Shown here one piece after another: positions 1 to 9,932 of a DNA stretch of 64,000 bases. Made by a program: the position numbers and the translations under genes. This DNA comes from Mycobacterium botniense (GTDB lineage: Bacteria; Actinomycetota; Actinomycetes; Mycobacteriales; Mycobacteriaceae): the NCBI RefSeq assembly GCF_010723305.1, contig NZ_BLKW01000004.1, positions 1,054,001-1,118,000 on the forward strand. The letters are read 5' to 3'. Each line of letters begins with the position of its first letter. Position 1 is the stretch's first letter. Below the pieces are notes generated by a model that ran no database searches, was not told where the DNA came from, and saw only the letters and a list, made by a program, of their open reading frames with translations.

Positions 1-164
1 CGGCGCGCCCCCAGCACGACCAGGTGGCCGGCCCGCGCCAGACGCTCAGCGGTGGCCAGACCTATGCCCGAGGATGCGCCGGTGATGACGACCGCACGGG
101 GCGGGTTTTCGTCGTCGCCGGGCCATGGTGTGTGTCCGGTGGTCACGGCGCGCTCCAATCGCAT
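1..164 (-). CDS. SDR-family NAD(P)-dependent oxidoreductase, N-terminal part only
   Basis: The reading frame leaves the window at its left edge, so only the first 50 or so residues are visible. They contain the glycine-rich Rossmann cofactor motif TGASSGIG about 22 residues from the GTG start, preceded by the beta strand AVVI and followed by a LATAERLARAGHLVVLGAR-like helix and strand. This is the classical short-chain dehydrogenase N-terminus. Start is either ATG at 164 or GTG at 146; neither has a strong ribosome binding site. The substrate cannot be told. It lies on the same strand as bcpB, 131 bases downstream of it, and that interval may hold its promoter. Confidence 0.8.
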   Translation of the reverse strand, partial: MRLERAVTTGHTPWPGDDENPPRAVVITGASSGIGLATAERLARAGHLVVLGAR

Positions 165-295
165 TCGCCGGCTTCATCGGCGGGGACGACCGTCGCTGTC
201 GAATGCATCCTCGAAGGCCCGCAGGGCGCCGAGACTGACACAACCAAGAGAGTGACATTTCCGCAGTGATTTGTAAACGTTGGATGCGCTGTGGG

Positions 296-754
296 CTAGC
301 CGCGGGCCCGCAGCGTCGCCAGCGCCCTGTCGGCGTGGGCGTTCATGTTGAGCTCGCTGCCGATCACGTCGAGCACGGTGCGGTCGGTGTCGATGACGAA
401 TGTGGTGCGCTTGACCGGCATGAGCTTGCCCAGCAGCCCGCGTTTGACGCCGAACATGCCCGCGACAGCACCGTCGGCATCGGAAAGCAGCGGGTAGTCG
501 AAGCCATGCTGGTCGGCGAATGTGGCCTGTTTGGGCACCGGATCGGTGCTGATGCCGACCCGCGAGGCGCCGATGGCGGCGAACTCCGCGGCGAGATCGC
601 GAAAATGGCACGCCTCCCGGGTGCAGCCCGGGGTTCCCGCGGCGGGGTAGAAGAACAGCACCACCGGACCGTCGGCAAGCAGGGCGCTGAGCTTACGGGG
701 TGTTCCGGTCTGGTCGGGAAGCTCGAAGTCGGGCACGGTGTCACCGGGTTTCAT
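296..754 (-). CDS. bcpB: Bacterioferritin-comigratory-protein type peroxiredoxin (Rv1608c-like)
   Basis: A thioredoxin-fold peroxiredoxin of 152 residues that reduces hydroperoxides in the cytoplasm using thioredoxin-type donors. The peroxidatic motif PAAGTPGCT places the peroxidatic cysteine at C44 and a second cysteine, the likely resolving partner, at C49, the spacing typical of the BCP/PrxQ class. The frame stays open upstream to 811, but the ATG at 754 gives the family N-terminus [14 protein letters not shown] and sits seven bases after a good -10 element. Divergent from trpE with 51 bases between starts, as in M. tuberculosis. Length matches the family. Confidence 0.93.
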   Translation of the reverse strand: MKPGDTVPDFELPDQTGTPRKLSALLADGPVVLFFYPAAGTPGCTREACHFRDLAAEFAAIGASRVGISTDPVPKQATFADQHGFDYPLLSDADGAVAGMFGVKRGLLGKLMPVKRTTFVIDTDRTVLDVIGSELNMNAHADRALATLRARG

Positions 755-761
755 GGCCGTC

Positions 762-767
762 ACGCTA
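762..767 (-). promoter_or_regulatory. Predicted -10 element of bcpB (leaderless)
   Basis: Reading the minus strand, TAGCGT fits the mycobacterial TANNNT -10 pattern and is followed by seven bases (GACGGCC) and then the bcpB ATG. A start of transcription about seven bases after the -10 would fall on the A of the ATG, predicting a leaderless mRNA. No clear -35 is visible. Confidence 0.4.
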
Positions 768-805
768 CTCCCCGCGCCGGTCGGCGGGTCTGGGAAGATG
801 GGTGC

Positions 806-2344
806 GTGCACGCCGATATCGCGGCCACGACGTCACGGGAGGATTTCCGCGCGCTGGCCGCCGAACACCGGGTGGTGCCGGTGACGCGCAAGGTGCTCGC
901 CGACGCCGAAACCCCGCTGTCGGCCTACCGCAAGCTGGCCGCCAACCGGCCGGGGACCTTTCTGCTGGAGTCGGCCGAGAACGGGCGCTCCTGGTCACGG
1001 TGGTCGTTCATCGGCGCCGGGGCCCCCTCGGCGTTGACGGTGCGTGACGGGCAGGCGGTGTGGCTGGGGGCGGTGCCCCAGGACGCTCCTACCGGCGGGG
1101 ACCCGCTGGCCGCGCTGCGCACGACCCTGGAGCTGCTGGCCACTGCGGCGCTGCCGGACCTGCCCCCGCTCTCCGGCGGCATGGTGGGATTTTTCGCCTA
1201 CGACCTGGTGCGGCGGCTCGAACGGCTGCCCGAGCTCGCCGTCGACGACCTCAACTTGCCGGACATGGTGTTGCTGCTGGCCACCGACCTGGCGGCCGTC
1301 GACCACCACGAGGGCACCATCACACTGATCGCCAATGCGGTGAACTGGAACGGCACCGACGAGCGGATCGATGAGGCCTACGACGACGCACTGGCGCGGC
1401 TGGATGTGATGACCGCGGCGCTGGGCCAGCCGCTGCCGTCCACCGTGGCCACGTTCAGCCGGCCCGAGCCGAAGCACCGTGCGCAGCGCACCATCGAGGA
1501 ATACGGCGCGATCGTCGAGTATCTGGTGAGTCAGATCGAGGCCGGTGAAGCGTTTCAGGTGGTGCCTTCGCAGCGTTTCGAGATGGACACCGACGTCGCG
1601 CCGATCGATGTGTACCGGATTCTGCGGGTCTCCAACCCCAGCCCGTACATGTATCTGCTGCACGTGCCCAATGATGCTGGGGAAACCGACTTTTCGATCG
1701 TCGGATCCAGTCCCGAAGCGTTGGTCACCGTGCAGGAGCGGTGGGCGACGACGCACCCGATCGCCGGAACCCGGTGGCGCGGCCAGACCGAGGAAGAAGA
1801 CCAGCTGCTGGAAAAGGAGCTGCTCGCCGACGATAAGGAACGCGCCGAACATCTGATGCTGGTCGACCTGGGCCGCAACGACCTCGGACGGGTCTGTGTG
1901 CCGGGCACGGTTCGCGTCGAGGACTACAGCCACATCGAGCGCTACAGCCACGTCATGCACCTGGTGTCCACCGTGACCGGCATGCTCGCCGAGGGCCGTA
2001 CCGCCCTGGACGCGGTGATCGCCTGTTTTCCGGCCGGCACGCTGTCGGGTGCACCCAAGGTGCGGGCCATGGAGCTGATCGAGGAGGTGGAAAAGACCCG
2101 TCGCGGCCTCTACGGCGGGGTGATCGGCTATTTGGACTTCGCCGGCAACGCCGATTTCGCGATCGCCATCCGCACTGCCCTGATGCGCGGCGGCACGGCC
2201 TATGTGCAAGCCGGCGGCGGTGTGGTGGCCGACTCCAACGGCCCTTACGAGTACACCGAAGCGGCCAATAAGGCACGCGCAGTGCTCAACGCGATTGCCG
2301 CCGCGGAGACCTTGACCCCGCCTAAGTCGGGGTGCCATGGCTGA
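806..2344 (+). CDS. trpE: Anthranilate synthase component I
   Basis: TrpE (512 residues) converts chorismate and ammonia to anthranilate, the first committed step of tryptophan synthesis; the glutamine amidotransferase subunit is not in this window. The chorismate-binding domain fills the C-terminal half, with recognisable blocks [30 protein letters not shown] and [12 protein letters not shown]. The N-terminal LLES motif ([20 protein letters not shown]) is part of the tryptophan feedback site. The open frame extends to 266, but the GTG at 806 gives the mycobacterial N-terminus [14 protein letters not shown], so the upstream part is antisense to bcpB and rejected. The stop overlaps the next gene by eight bases. 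First gene of the trp operon. Confidence 0.97.
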   Translation: MHADIAATTSREDFRALAAEHRVVPVTRKVLADAETPLSAYRKLAANRPGTFLLESAENGRSWSRWSFIGAGAPSALTVRDGQAVWLGAVPQDAPTGGDPLAALRTTLELLATAALPDLPPLSGGMVGFFAYDLVRRLERLPELAVDDLNLPDMVLLLATDLAAVDHHEGTITLIANAVNWNGTDERIDEAYDDALARLDVMTAALGQPLPSTVATFSRPEPKHRAQRTIEEYGAIVEYLVSQIEAGEAFQVVPSQRFEMDTDVAPIDVYRILRVSNPSPYMYLLHVPNDAGETDFSIVGSSPEALVTVQERWATTHPIAGTRWRGQTEEEDQLLEKELLADDKERAEHLMLVDLGRNDLGRVCVPGTVRVEDYSHIERYSHVMHLVSTVTGMLAEGRTALDAVIACFPAGTLSGAPKVRAMELIEEVEKTRRGLYGGVIGYLDFAGNADFAIAIRTALMRGGTAYVQAGGGVVADSNGPYEYTEAANKARAVLNAIAAAETLTPPKSGCHG

Positions 2345-2987
2345 TCCACGGCCGGATCGCCGAACCCGGCTGATGATCGGGATCGCCCAGGTGTTGCTGG
2401 TGACAGCGGCCGCGGCGCTGTGGGCGGCGGCGCGGCTGCCCTGGGTGATCGTGCGGTCATTCGACGGTCTCGGCCCACCCGCGAGTGTCACTCTCACCGG
2501 GGCGGCGTGGTCCACGGCATTGCGCCCGGTGGCGCTGTTGTTGCTGGCCACCGCGGCGGCCGCGCTGGCGGTGCGGGGCTGGCCGCTGCGGATGCTCGCA
2601 GTGCTGGCGGCCGGCGCCAGCCTGGCTGTGGGATATCTGGCGGTCAGCCTGTGGGCGGTTCCCGACGTCGCGGCGCGAGCAGCCGACCTCGCCCACGTCC
2701 CACTGCTGACACTGGTGGGCAGCGAGCGCCGCTATGCGGGGGCGGCGGCGGCGCTGGCGGCGGCCGTGTGTACGGTGGCCGCCGCCGCGGTGTTGATGCG
2801 GTCGGCGTCAGCGTCGGCGGCGAAATACGCGGCGCCCGCGCTGCGCCGGTCGATGGCTGGCCGCGACGACGCCGAAATGTCGGAGCGGATGATCTGGGAC
2901 GCGCTCGACCAGGGCCGTGACCCGACCGATCACGTATCCGAGCCGGGCGCACCGCAAGATCACGATTCGAACACCGAGGGTCGGTGA
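2337..2987 (+). CDS. Trp-operon-associated membrane protein (Rv1610-like, Trp_oprn_chp family)
   Basis: A 216-residue integral membrane protein between trpE and trpC, a position conserved in actinobacteria (TIGR02234 family). About four hydrophobic segments can be seen: near residues 11-30, 59-80, 85-103 and 130-155, with the family motif of an LPWV sequence after the first segment. The C-terminal 60 residues are hydrophilic and acidic. It overlaps the end of trpE by eight bases, so it is co-translated with it. Function is unknown; the conserved linkage suggests a link to tryptophan or aromatic metabolism, but that is only inference. Confidence 0.9.
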   Translation: MADPRPDRRTRLMIGIAQVLLVTAAAALWAAARLPWVIVRSFDGLGPPASVTLTGAAWSTALRPVALLLLATAAAALAVRGWPLRMLAVLAAGASLAVGYLAVSLWAVPDVAARAADLAHVPLLTLVGSERRYAGAAAALAAAVCTVAAAAVLMRSASASAAKYAAPALRRSMAGRDDAEMSERMIWDALDQGRDPTDHVSEPGAPQDHDSNTEGR

Positions 2988-3061
2988 CGGGCCACGCGCC
3001 GACGGCGGCTACCCTTCGATGAGCGTCCTCGCACACACGGGTGGGAAGGAAACCGGCGGCC

Positions 3062-3880
3062 ATGAGTCCGGCAACTGTGCTCGACTCCATCATCGAGGGA
3101 GTCTGCGCCGATGTTGCCGCCCGCGAGGCTGTGGTGAGCCTGTCGGAGGTCAAGGCGGCCGCTGAGGCGGCTCCTCCGCCGCTGGACGTGATGGCCGCTC
3201 TGCGCGCCCCCGGGATCGGCGTCATCGCCGAGATCAAGCGCGCCAGTCCGTCGGCCGGCCCGCTGGCGCCTATCCCGGACCCTGCCAAACTGGCCCGCGC
3301 CTACGAAGACGGCGGCGCGCGGGTGGTCAGCGTCGTCACCGAACAACGACGTTTTCACGGCAGTCTGGCCGACCTGGACGCGGTGCGGGCAGCGGTGTCG
3401 GTGCCGGTGTTGCGGAAAGACTTTGTGGTGCACCCGTATCAGATCCATGAGGCCCGCGCACATGGCGCCGATATGCTGCTGCTCATCGTTGCGGCGCTGG
3501 ATCAGCCTGCCCTGGTGTCGATGCTGGACCGCACCGAGTCACTGGGCATGACGGCGTTGGTGGAGGTGCATACCGAAGAGGAAGCCGACCGGGCGCTGAA
3601 GGCCGGGGCGCGGGTGATCGGCGTCAACGCGCGCGACCTGGCGACGCTGGAAGTGGACCGGGACTGCTTCGCCCGAATCGCGCCGGGACTGCCGACCGAC
3701 GTGATCAGGGTCGCCGAGTCGGGAGTGCGCGGCACCGCAGACTTGTTGGCCTATGCCGGCGCCGGCGCCGACGCGGTACTGGTCGGTGAAGGTCTGGTCA
3801 CCAGCGCCGACCCCCGCGCGGCGGTCGCTGATCTGGTCACCGCGGGCACGCATCCGTCCTGTCCGAAACCGGCTCGCTAG
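3062..3880 (+). CDS. trpC: Indole-3-glycerol phosphate synthase
   Basis: TrpC (272 residues, the same as in M. tuberculosis) closes carboxyphenylamino-deoxyribulose phosphate to indole-3-glycerol phosphate. The TIM barrel carries the catalytic lysine motif [10 protein letters not shown], then LRKDFVV (second catalytic lysine), [10 protein letters not shown] and the phosphate-binding AESGVRG and VLVGEGLV. The ATG at 3062 is chosen over an in-frame ATG at 3041 because it gives the family N-terminus [12 protein letters not shown] and is preceded by GGGAAGGAA. It is a monofunctional TrpC without a fused PRAI domain, as in other actinobacteria where PriA supplies that step. Confidence 0.97.
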   Translation: MSPATVLDSIIEGVCADVAAREAVVSLSEVKAAAEAAPPPLDVMAALRAPGIGVIAEIKRASPSAGPLAPIPDPAKLARAYEDGGARVVSVVTEQRRFHGSLADLDAVRAAVSVPVLRKDFVVHPYQIHEARAHGADMLLLIVAALDQPALVSMLDRTESLGMTALVEVHTEEEADRALKAGARVIGVNARDLATLEVDRDCFARIAPGLPTDVIRVAESGVRGTADLLAYAGAGADAVLVGEGLVTSADPRAAVADLVTAGTHPSCPKPAR

Positions 3881-3946
3881 CGGTCAATGACCGGCATAGG
3901 CTACGACGTTGAACCCGATACACCGCCTGCGCGTTAAGCAGTCGTG

Positions 3947-5206
3947 ATGGCAGATCTGTCCGGCCCGGATCTTCCCCGCACGAGCGCGGCCGTCGCCGAA
4001 CCCACCCGCCACGATCCCGATTCCCGGGGCCATTTCGGGGTGTACGGCGGCCGCTATGTCGCCGAGGCGTTGATGGCGGTGATCGAGGAGGTCACCGCCG
4101 CCTACGAGAAAGCACGCACCGACCCCGAGTTTCTGGACACCCTCGATCACCTGCAAGCCCATTACGCGGGCCGGCCCTCGCCGCTGTACGAAGCGGCGCG
4201 GCTGAGCCGGCATGCTGCCGGGGCGCGGATCTTCCTCAAGCGAGAAGACCTCAACCACACCGGTTCCCACAAGATCAACAACGTGCTCGGGCAGGCGCTG
4301 CTCGCCCGGCAGATGGGTAAGACCCGGGTGATCGCCGAGACCGGCGCCGGGCAGCACGGGGTGGCCACGGCGACCGCGTGCGCGCTGCTCGGCCTCGACT
4401 GTGTCATCTACATGGGTGCGGTCGACACCGCCCGGCAGGCGCTCAACGTGGCGCGCATGCGGCTCCTGGGCGCCGACGTGATTTCGGTCGAGGCCGGTTC
4501 GAGAACACTGAAAGACGCCATCAACGAGGCGTTTCGCGACTGGGTCACCAACGCTGAGACCACCTACTACTGCTTCGGCACCGCGGCCGGACCGCATCCT
4601 TTTCCGACGATGGTCCGTGACTTTCAGCGCATTATCGGGTTGGAGACGCGTGCGCAGATCCGGGAGCAGACGGGACGGCTACCCGACGCCGTTGTGGCGT
4701 GCGTAGGCGGAGGATCCAACGCCATCGGGATTTTCCACGCGTTTCTCGATGACCCCGGTGTTCGGCTGGTGGGGTTCGAGGCCGCCGGGGACGGTGTCCA
4801 CACGGGCCGGCATGCGGCCACGTTCACCGGCGGCTCACCCGGGGTATTTCAGGGATCCTTCTCCTATCTGCTGCAGGACGAAGACGGCCAAACCATCGAA
4901 TCACATTCGATCTCTGCGGGTTTGGACTATCCGGGAGTGGGTCCGGAACATGCGTGGCTCAGACAGACCGGGCGGGCTGAGTATCAGCCGATCACCGACG
5001 CCGAGGCGATGGAGGCTTTCCGGCTGTTGTGCCGCACCGAGGGCATCATCCCCGCCATCGAATCCGCGCACGCGGTGGCCGGTGCTCTCAAACTGGGAGC
5101 CGAGATGGGCCGGGATGCTGTCATCGTGGTGAGTCTGTCCGGCCGCGGCGACAAGGACGTCGAGACCGCCGCGAAGTGGTTCGGCCTGCTCCGCGATGGA
5201 TCATGA
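3947..5206 (+). CDS. trpB: Tryptophan synthase beta chain
   Basis: TrpB condenses indole with serine using pyridoxal phosphate, in a complex with TrpA. The PLP lysine lies in HTGSHKINN (K109), the glutamate-containing loop [12 protein letters not shown] follows, and the PLP phosphate-binding loop is VGGGSNAIG. Length is 419 residues from ATG 3947; a GTG immediately upstream (3944) is equally possible. The 66-base gap after trpC contains an 11-base palindrome (GGTCAATGACC at 3882) and a TAGGCT hexamer at 3897 that could be a weak internal promoter. The stop overlaps the trpA start as ATGA. Confidence 0.97.
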   Translation: MADLSGPDLPRTSAAVAEPTRHDPDSRGHFGVYGGRYVAEALMAVIEEVTAAYEKARTDPEFLDTLDHLQAHYAGRPSPLYEAARLSRHAAGARIFLKREDLNHTGSHKINNVLGQALLARQMGKTRVIAETGAGQHGVATATACALLGLDCVIYMGAVDTARQALNVARMRLLGADVISVEAGSRTLKDAINEAFRDWVTNAETTYYCFGTAAGPHPFPTMVRDFQRIIGLETRAQIREQTGRLPDAVVACVGGGSNAIGIFHAFLDDPGVRLVGFEAAGDGVHTGRHAATFTGGSPGVFQGSFSYLLQDEDGQTIESHSISAGLDYPGVGPEHAWLRQTGRAEYQPITDAEAMEAFRLLCRTEGIIPAIESAHAVAGALKLGAEMGRDAVIVVSLSGRGDKDVETAAKWFGLLRDGS

Positions 5207-6015
5207 CTATCGGTCACAGCGAAATGAGCAGGTTGGCCCCGCTCTTCGACTCCTGCCGCCAGGATGACCGCGCGGCTCTGATCGGCTATCTGCCCGTCGG
5301 CTACCCCGATGTGCCGACCTCGGTGACGGCGATGACCGCGCTCATCGACTCCGGTTGCGACATCGTCGAAGTCGGTGTTCCCTATTCGGATCCGAGCATG
5401 GACGGTCCGACCATCGCCCGGGCGTCAGAAGTGGCACTTCGCGGCGGTGTGCGGGTCCGCGACGCCCTGACCGCGGTCGAGGCGATCAGCGCCGCCGGCG
5501 GTCGCGCCGTCGTGATGACGTACTGGAATCCCGTGCTGCGTTATGGGATTAACGCGTTCGCCCGCGACCTCGCCGGGGCGGGCGGCGACGGCCTCATCAC
5601 GCCCGACCTGATACCTGACGAGGCCGGCGAGTGGCTGGCGGCGTCGGACGAGCACCACTTGGATCGCATCTTTGTGGTCGCACCGTCGTCGACACCGCAA
5701 CGGCTGGCGATGACCGTCGAGGCGTCGCGGGGATTCGTCTACGCAGCGTCGCTCATGGGTGTCACCGGTGCCCGTGATGCGGTGGCGCAGACCGCACCCG
5801 AGCTGGTGCGCAGGGTCAAGGCCGTGTCCGGCATTCCGGTGGGCGTAGGCTTGGGGGTCCGGTCCCGAGAGCAAGCCGCCCAGATCGGCAGCTACGCCGA
5901 CGGTGTTATCGTCGGCTCCGCGCTGGTGTCGGCGTTGACCGACGGGATGCCCGTGTTGCGGGCATTGGCCGTCGAACTCGCTGCCGGTGTGCGTCAGAGG
6001 ATATCCGGCTCATGA
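5203..6015 (+). CDS. trpA: Tryptophan synthase alpha chain
   Basis: TrpA (270 residues) cleaves indole-3-glycerol phosphate and passes indole to TrpB through the tunnel of the complex. The catalytic glutamate is in [11 protein letters not shown] (E56) and the catalytic aspartate in MDGPT (D67). TYWNP and the phosphate loop GLGVRSREQ are also present. The ATG at 5203 overlaps the trpB stop (ATGA), so the two are translationally coupled; the longer open frame upstream lies inside trpB in another frame and is not coding. The stop overlaps the lgt start in the same way. Confidence 0.97.
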   Translation: MTIGHSEMSRLAPLFDSCRQDDRAALIGYLPVGYPDVPTSVTAMTALIDSGCDIVEVGVPYSDPSMDGPTIARASEVALRGGVRVRDALTAVEAISAAGGRAVVMTYWNPVLRYGINAFARDLAGAGGDGLITPDLIPDEAGEWLAASDEHHLDRIFVVAPSSTPQRLAMTVEASRGFVYAASLMGVTGARDAVAQTAPELVRRVKAVSGIPVGVGLGVRSREQAAQIGSYADGVIVGSALVSALTDGMPVLRALAVELAAGVRQRISGS

Positions 6016-7514
6016 CAACCTTTCTCGCGTATTTCCCGAGTCCCCCGCGGGGGGTGTGGCACCTCGGTCCGCTGCCTATCCGCGCCTACGCCTTATTCAT
6101 CATCACCGGTATCGTCGCCGCGCTGCTGATCGGTGACCGGCGCTGGGAGCGCCGCGGCGGGGAGCGCGGCGTGATCTATGACATCGCCCTGTGGGCCGTC
6201 CCATTCGGATTGGTCGGCGGCCGGCTGTATCATCTGGCCACCGATTGGCGGACCTATTTCGGCGCGGGCGGCGCCGGGCCCGGGGCGGCGTTGCGCATTT
6301 GGGACGGTGGCTTGGGCATCTGGGGTGCCGTGGCCCTGGGTGGTGTCGGGGCGTGGATTGGTTGCCGGCGTCGCGGCATTCCCCTGCCGGCTTTCGCCGA
6401 CGCGGTGGCTCCCGGGATCGTCCTCGCCCAGGCCATCGGGCGGCTGGGTAATTACTTCAACCAAGAGCTTTACGGCCGCGAGACGACGATGCCGTGGGGG
6501 ATGGAGGTCTTCTATCGGCGCGACTCCAGCGGTTTCGTCGACGTGCATTCCCTCGACGGGGTGTCAACCGGGCAGGTGGCGTTCGTTGTGCAACCCACGT
6601 TCCTCTACGAATTGCTTTGGAACGTGCTGATATTCCTCATCCTGCTCGCTATCGACAAACGAGTTGTGATCGGGCACGGCCGATTGTTCGCCCTCTACGT
6701 CGCCGGCTACTGTGTCGGGCGGTTCGGCATCGAGCTACTGCGCGCCGACCCCGCCACACATATTGCCGGGATCCGGATCAACTCGTTCACATCGACTTTC
6801 GTGTTCATCGGGGCGATGGTGTATTTCATCCTGGCGCCCAAGGGCCGGGAAGACCCGGCGACTCTGCGCGGCGCAGCTGCGACGGAAGCCGAGGCGCCGG
6901 CGCCTGAGCCGGTGACCGCCGCGCCGCCCTCCACTGGCGATGGTTCCGGTGGCGACGGGGCAGCGGCGCACGCCTCCGCTGCCGGGGGTGACAACACGGT
7001 AGATGACGCCGCAACAGGCGAATCCGCCCAGACGCAGGAGATGACGCCGCAGCAGGCCCAGACCACAGCATCCGCACCCGAGCCGGGCGGGGCCGAACAG
7101 CTGGCGCAGCAGGCCGGCGCAGAACCGGGCGCCCCGGAAAACGGGGCCGAAACCGCGTCGGCAACGGCCGAAACGGCAGCGGGGCACACGCATGGGGCGA
7201 GCGCCGGGGCGGAGCCGCACACATCGACCGGGGCGGTTGAGCCCGGCGGCGATGACGCGGCATGCGGTGAGGCCGCTGCACCGGACGACCCGAAGACAGG
7301 TGACCGCTTCACCTCCGACGGTGAGGCGCCAGCGCGACCGGCCCCCCGGCACCCCGAAGCGCCGTCCAGCGCGGACACGCCCCCGGCCGGCGAGACCCCG
7401 GCCGGGTCAGTCGGGGAGTCCAACCAGGGCCAGGCCGCCGAAACCGAGTCACCCGGAGCCGGTGACGACAGCAGCGCAGCCGACAGCTCAGAGCACCGCG
7501 ACATGCCACGCTGA
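6012..7514 (+). CDS. lgt: Prolipoprotein diacylglyceryl transferase with long acidic C-terminal tail
   Basis: Lgt moves a diacylglyceryl group from phosphatidylglycerol onto the lipobox cysteine of prolipoproteins in the plasma membrane. The membrane-embedded core covers about residues 1-285, with seven predicted helices, the Lgt signature GRLGNYFNQELYG near residue 140, and the HGRLFALY and GRFGIELLR blocks. After residue about 290 there is a tail of some 210 residues made mostly of Ala, Glu, Pro, Gly and Thr with no visible domain. M. tuberculosis Lgt (468 residues) also has such a tail. It starts within the trpA stop codon (ATGA), so it is coupled to the trp operon. Confidence 0.95.
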   Translation: MTTFLAYFPSPPRGVWHLGPLPIRAYALFIITGIVAALLIGDRRWERRGGERGVIYDIALWAVPFGLVGGRLYHLATDWRTYFGAGGAGPGAALRIWDGGLGIWGAVALGGVGAWIGCRRRGIPLPAFADAVAPGIVLAQAIGRLGNYFNQELYGRETTMPWGMEVFYRRDSSGFVDVHSLDGVSTGQVAFVVQPTFLYELLWNVLIFLILLAIDKRVVIGHGRLFALYVAGYCVGRFGIELLRADPATHIAGIRINSFTSTFVFIGAMVYFILAPKGREDPATLRGAAATEAEAPAPEPVTAAPPSTGDGSGGDGAAAHASAAGGDNTVDDAATGESAQTQEMTPQQAQTTASAPEPGGAEQLAQQAGAEPGAPENGAETASATAETAAGHTHGASAGAEPHTSTGAVEPGGDDAACGEAAAPDDPKTGDRFTSDGEAPARPAPRHPEAPSSADTPPAGETPAGSVGESNQGQAAETESPGAGDDSSAADSSEHRDMPR

Positions 7515-7556
7515 CGGGATGACCACACGCTGCGCGCACCCCCGAGTCGATCTGTC

Positions 7557-7997
7557 ATGCTGACAAGCGTGAACAATCCGGGGCGGGCCGGGCCCAAGGG
7601 CACCTCGGCGGACCGGTGCCGGCGGTGGATTGGGCTGAGCGGGGGCGCGCTGTTGGCGGGAGTGATCGGCTATATCGGGGTTGCCGACCCCCACGCGCAG
7701 CGCTGGCTGTACCCGCGGTGCCCGTTCAAGTTGCTGACCGGCTGGGACTGCCCGGGCTGCGGTGGGCTTCGGATGGTTCATGACCTGCTGCACGGCGAAC
7801 TAGTCGCTGCCCTGGCCGATAACGGCTTTCTGTTGCTCGGCATCCCGGTGCTGGCGGGATGGCTGCTCAGCCGGCGCCACCGGGGGGAACCAGCGCTGCC
7901 GACCGCGGCGGTGGTGACCATCGCGGTGGCCGCGGCGGTCTGGACACTGCTGCGCAATCTGCCGGGCTTTCCGTTGATCCCGGCCCCTCCCACCTGA
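7557..7997 (+). CDS. DUF2752 membrane protein (Rv1616-like)
   Basis: A 146-residue protein with about three hydrophobic segments (near residues 25-43, 85-102 and 114-133). The block CPFKLLTGWDCPGCGGLRMVH, with the CPxCGxxR signature, identifies the DUF2752 family, of unknown function. Start is ATG 7557, with GTG 7569 as an alternative. It lies 42 bases after lgt on the same strand. The following 246 bases to the DUF4185 gene hold no gene that I can support. Confidence 0.8.
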   Translation: MLTSVNNPGRAGPKGTSADRCRRWIGLSGGALLAGVIGYIGVADPHAQRWLYPRCPFKLLTGWDCPGCGGLRMVHDLLHGELVAALADNGFLLLGIPVLAGWLLSRRHRGEPALPTAAVVTIAVAAAVWTLLRNLPGFPLIPAPPT

Positions 7998-8243
7998 CCG
8001 GTAGGGGCCAGGCCGGGGCCTGCGCAGCGCGTTACGTGGTGCGCCGGTGCGCGCGACCGGGCCGGACAACTGTTCGCCGGGCGGCCGCCAGCAAACGACT
8101 CACCGGGGTGAGACCCGGTTGCAGTGCGGTCACGGTTGGATACCTATCGATCGATCCCTGGTCACAGAAGTCGCACGGATCACTATCGTCACATTAGCAA
8201 CGCACGGACGGTCAACGCGAAGTCTGCCCTGGAAAGGTGTGAC

Positions 8244-9689
8244 ATGTCGGCGATTCCTCGAATCGTATCGGTGGCGTTGGCTGTGGCTCTCGGACTGCCC
8301 CTGACCGTCCAGCTGGCACCTCCAGCGAACGCCGCGACCTGCAACGCGCCCGAAGCGAACGTCGACCCTCCGGCCGCATCCCCGCCGGTCGTGACCCCGC
8401 CCTCGCCGGTGGTCCGGCCGCCGACCGGGCGCCGGCCGCGCGGTGCTAATGAGCAGGCGCCGCTGCCCAGGCTGGGCCCGCTGATCTCGGCATTGCTCAA
8501 CCCGAACCGCTACTCCGCACCAGTGCGGCAGCAGGCGGCGGTGCTACCCCCGGGGCCCAATCCTCCCGGCGCAGCCAACCAGCAGCCGGCCGCTGCTCCT
8601 GAGTTGGCACCGAACGCGGCCCCGGCGCCGGAGCCGGCGCCGCCGGCCGCTATCGCAGGGGCGCCGACGTCGCTGGTCGAATGGGTAACCGGGCCGAACA
8701 GCCCGAACAAAACCCTGCAACGGTTCGGCATCTCGGGAACCGACCTCGGAATCCTCTGGGACAACGGTGATCCCGTCAACCATCAGGTGCTTATGGCCTT
8801 CGGTGACACATTCGGCTATTGCAAGCTCCACGGTCAGCAGTGGCGGTATAACACACTCTTCCGCAGCGCAGACCATGAGCTATCAGACGGAATCAGCGTG
8901 AGCAACGGTGTGCCGAACGACAAATACTCCGGCTCACCTGTGCGACAGCCCAATTTTTCCAAACAGATCCTTCCCGGCGTTAAGTGGGCGCGCCAGGAGG
9001 GCATGATTCCCACCGCCGGCGTCTCCGTTGGCAGAACCCAATACCTCAACTTCATGTCGATCAAGCAATGGATCCGCGACGGTGAGTGGTCGACCAACTA
9101 CTCAGCGATCGCGATGTCCCCCGATAACGGCCAGAATTGGGGAATCTATCCGGGCAGCATCCGCGCATCCACCCCGGACAGCGTCCCGGGAGTCCGGTAC
9201 ATTCCCGGAAACGAGAACTTCCAGCAAGGCGCATTCCTGCGCGCCCGCGACGGTTATATCTACTCGTTTGGGACCCCGTCCGGGCGCGGCGGCTCGGCGT
9301 ATCTGGCGCGAGTTCCCCAGAACTTTGTTCCCGATCTCACCAAATACCAATATTGGAACGCCGACTCGAACTCCTGGGTGCCGAACAATCCGAAGGCGGC
9401 CACACCGGTTATCCCGGGCCCGGTGGGCGAAATGTCGGCCCAATATAACGACTATCTCAAGCAATATTTGGTGCTGTACACCAACGGCGCCAACGACGTG
9501 GTCGCCAGAACTGCGCCGGCGCCGCAAGGACCGTGGGGACCAGAGCAACTGCTGGTCTCGTCATTCCAGATGCCCGGAGGCATCTATGCGCCGATGATCC
9601 ATCCCTGGTCCTCAGGCAAGGATTTGTACTTCAACCTGTCGCTGTGGTCGGCATACGACGTGATGTTGATGCACACCGTCTTGCCCTAA
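8244..9689 (+). CDS. Secreted DUF4185 protein with proline-rich N-terminal region
   Basis: A 481-residue exported protein. Residues 1-29 form a Sec signal peptide (hydrophobic VSVALAVALGLPLTVQLA, cleavage after ANA). Residues about 35-150 are a low-complexity Pro/Ala-rich linker. From about residue 155 to the end lies a DUF4185 domain, probably a beta-propeller: DNGDPVNHQVLMAFGDTFGYC is the typical first blade, with later motifs SPDNGQNWGIYPGS, YIYSFGTPSGRGG and YAPMIHPW. The ATG at 8244 has a good Shine-Dalgarno (GGAAAGG); the open frame upstream is not needed. The domain resembles glycoside-hydrolase-like propellers, but no activity is known. M. tuberculosis does not carry it at this place, as far as I recall. 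Confidence 0.85.
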   Translation: MSAIPRIVSVALAVALGLPLTVQLAPPANAATCNAPEANVDPPAASPPVVTPPSPVVRPPTGRRPRGANEQAPLPRLGPLISALLNPNRYSAPVRQQAAVLPPGPNPPGAANQQPAAAPELAPNAAPAPEPAPPAAIAGAPTSLVEWVTGPNSPNKTLQRFGISGTDLGILWDNGDPVNHQVLMAFGDTFGYCKLHGQQWRYNTLFRSADHELSDGISVSNGVPNDKYSGSPVRQPNFSKQILPGVKWARQEGMIPTAGVSVGRTQYLNFMSIKQWIRDGEWSTNYSAIAMSPDNGQNWGIYPGSIRASTPDSVPGVRYIPGNENFQQGAFLRARDGYIYSFGTPSGRGGSAYLARVPQNFVPDLTKYQYWNADSNSWVPNNPKAATPVIPGPVGEMSAQYNDYLKQYLVLYTNGANDVVARTAPAPQGPWGPEQLLVSSFQMPGGIYAPMIHPWSSGKDLYFNLSLWSAYDVMLMHTVLP

Positions 9690-9918
9690 CGGGAACTGGT
9701 CGGTGCGGCCACGGTCGTGTCAGCATGGCGCGCACCCCGCTCGACACGTGTCAGCATTGCGAGCATCACCGGAGGTGGCCGGGCGCGGCTTCGATTTGAG
9801 CCGCCCGCAAAAGATTTCACATCGAGCGAGGCGCTGAGCCACACCCGCGCCGGAAACGGCCCGGCGGCGCGGAGCGCCAGCCAAGCTGGATGTGTCGAGA
9901 ACGTCGCGTAACCGCGAC

Positions 9919-9924
9919 TATGCT
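9919..9924 (+). promoter_or_regulatory. Predicted -10 element of pykA (leaderless)
   Basis: TATGCT fits TANNNT and ends eight bases before the pykA GTG, so transcription is expected to begin at or within a base or two of the start codon. There is no Shine-Dalgarno sequence upstream of the GTG, consistent with a leaderless mRNA. Confidence 0.45.
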
Positions 9925-9932
9925 GTGTCGTC

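Noticed and set aside
995..2551. Long antisense open frame (518 codons) across trpE
   Set aside because: Composition mirrors the third-position GC of trpE and the translation is rich in Arg, His, Gly and Gln with no family motif. It is a shadow of a well-identified gene.
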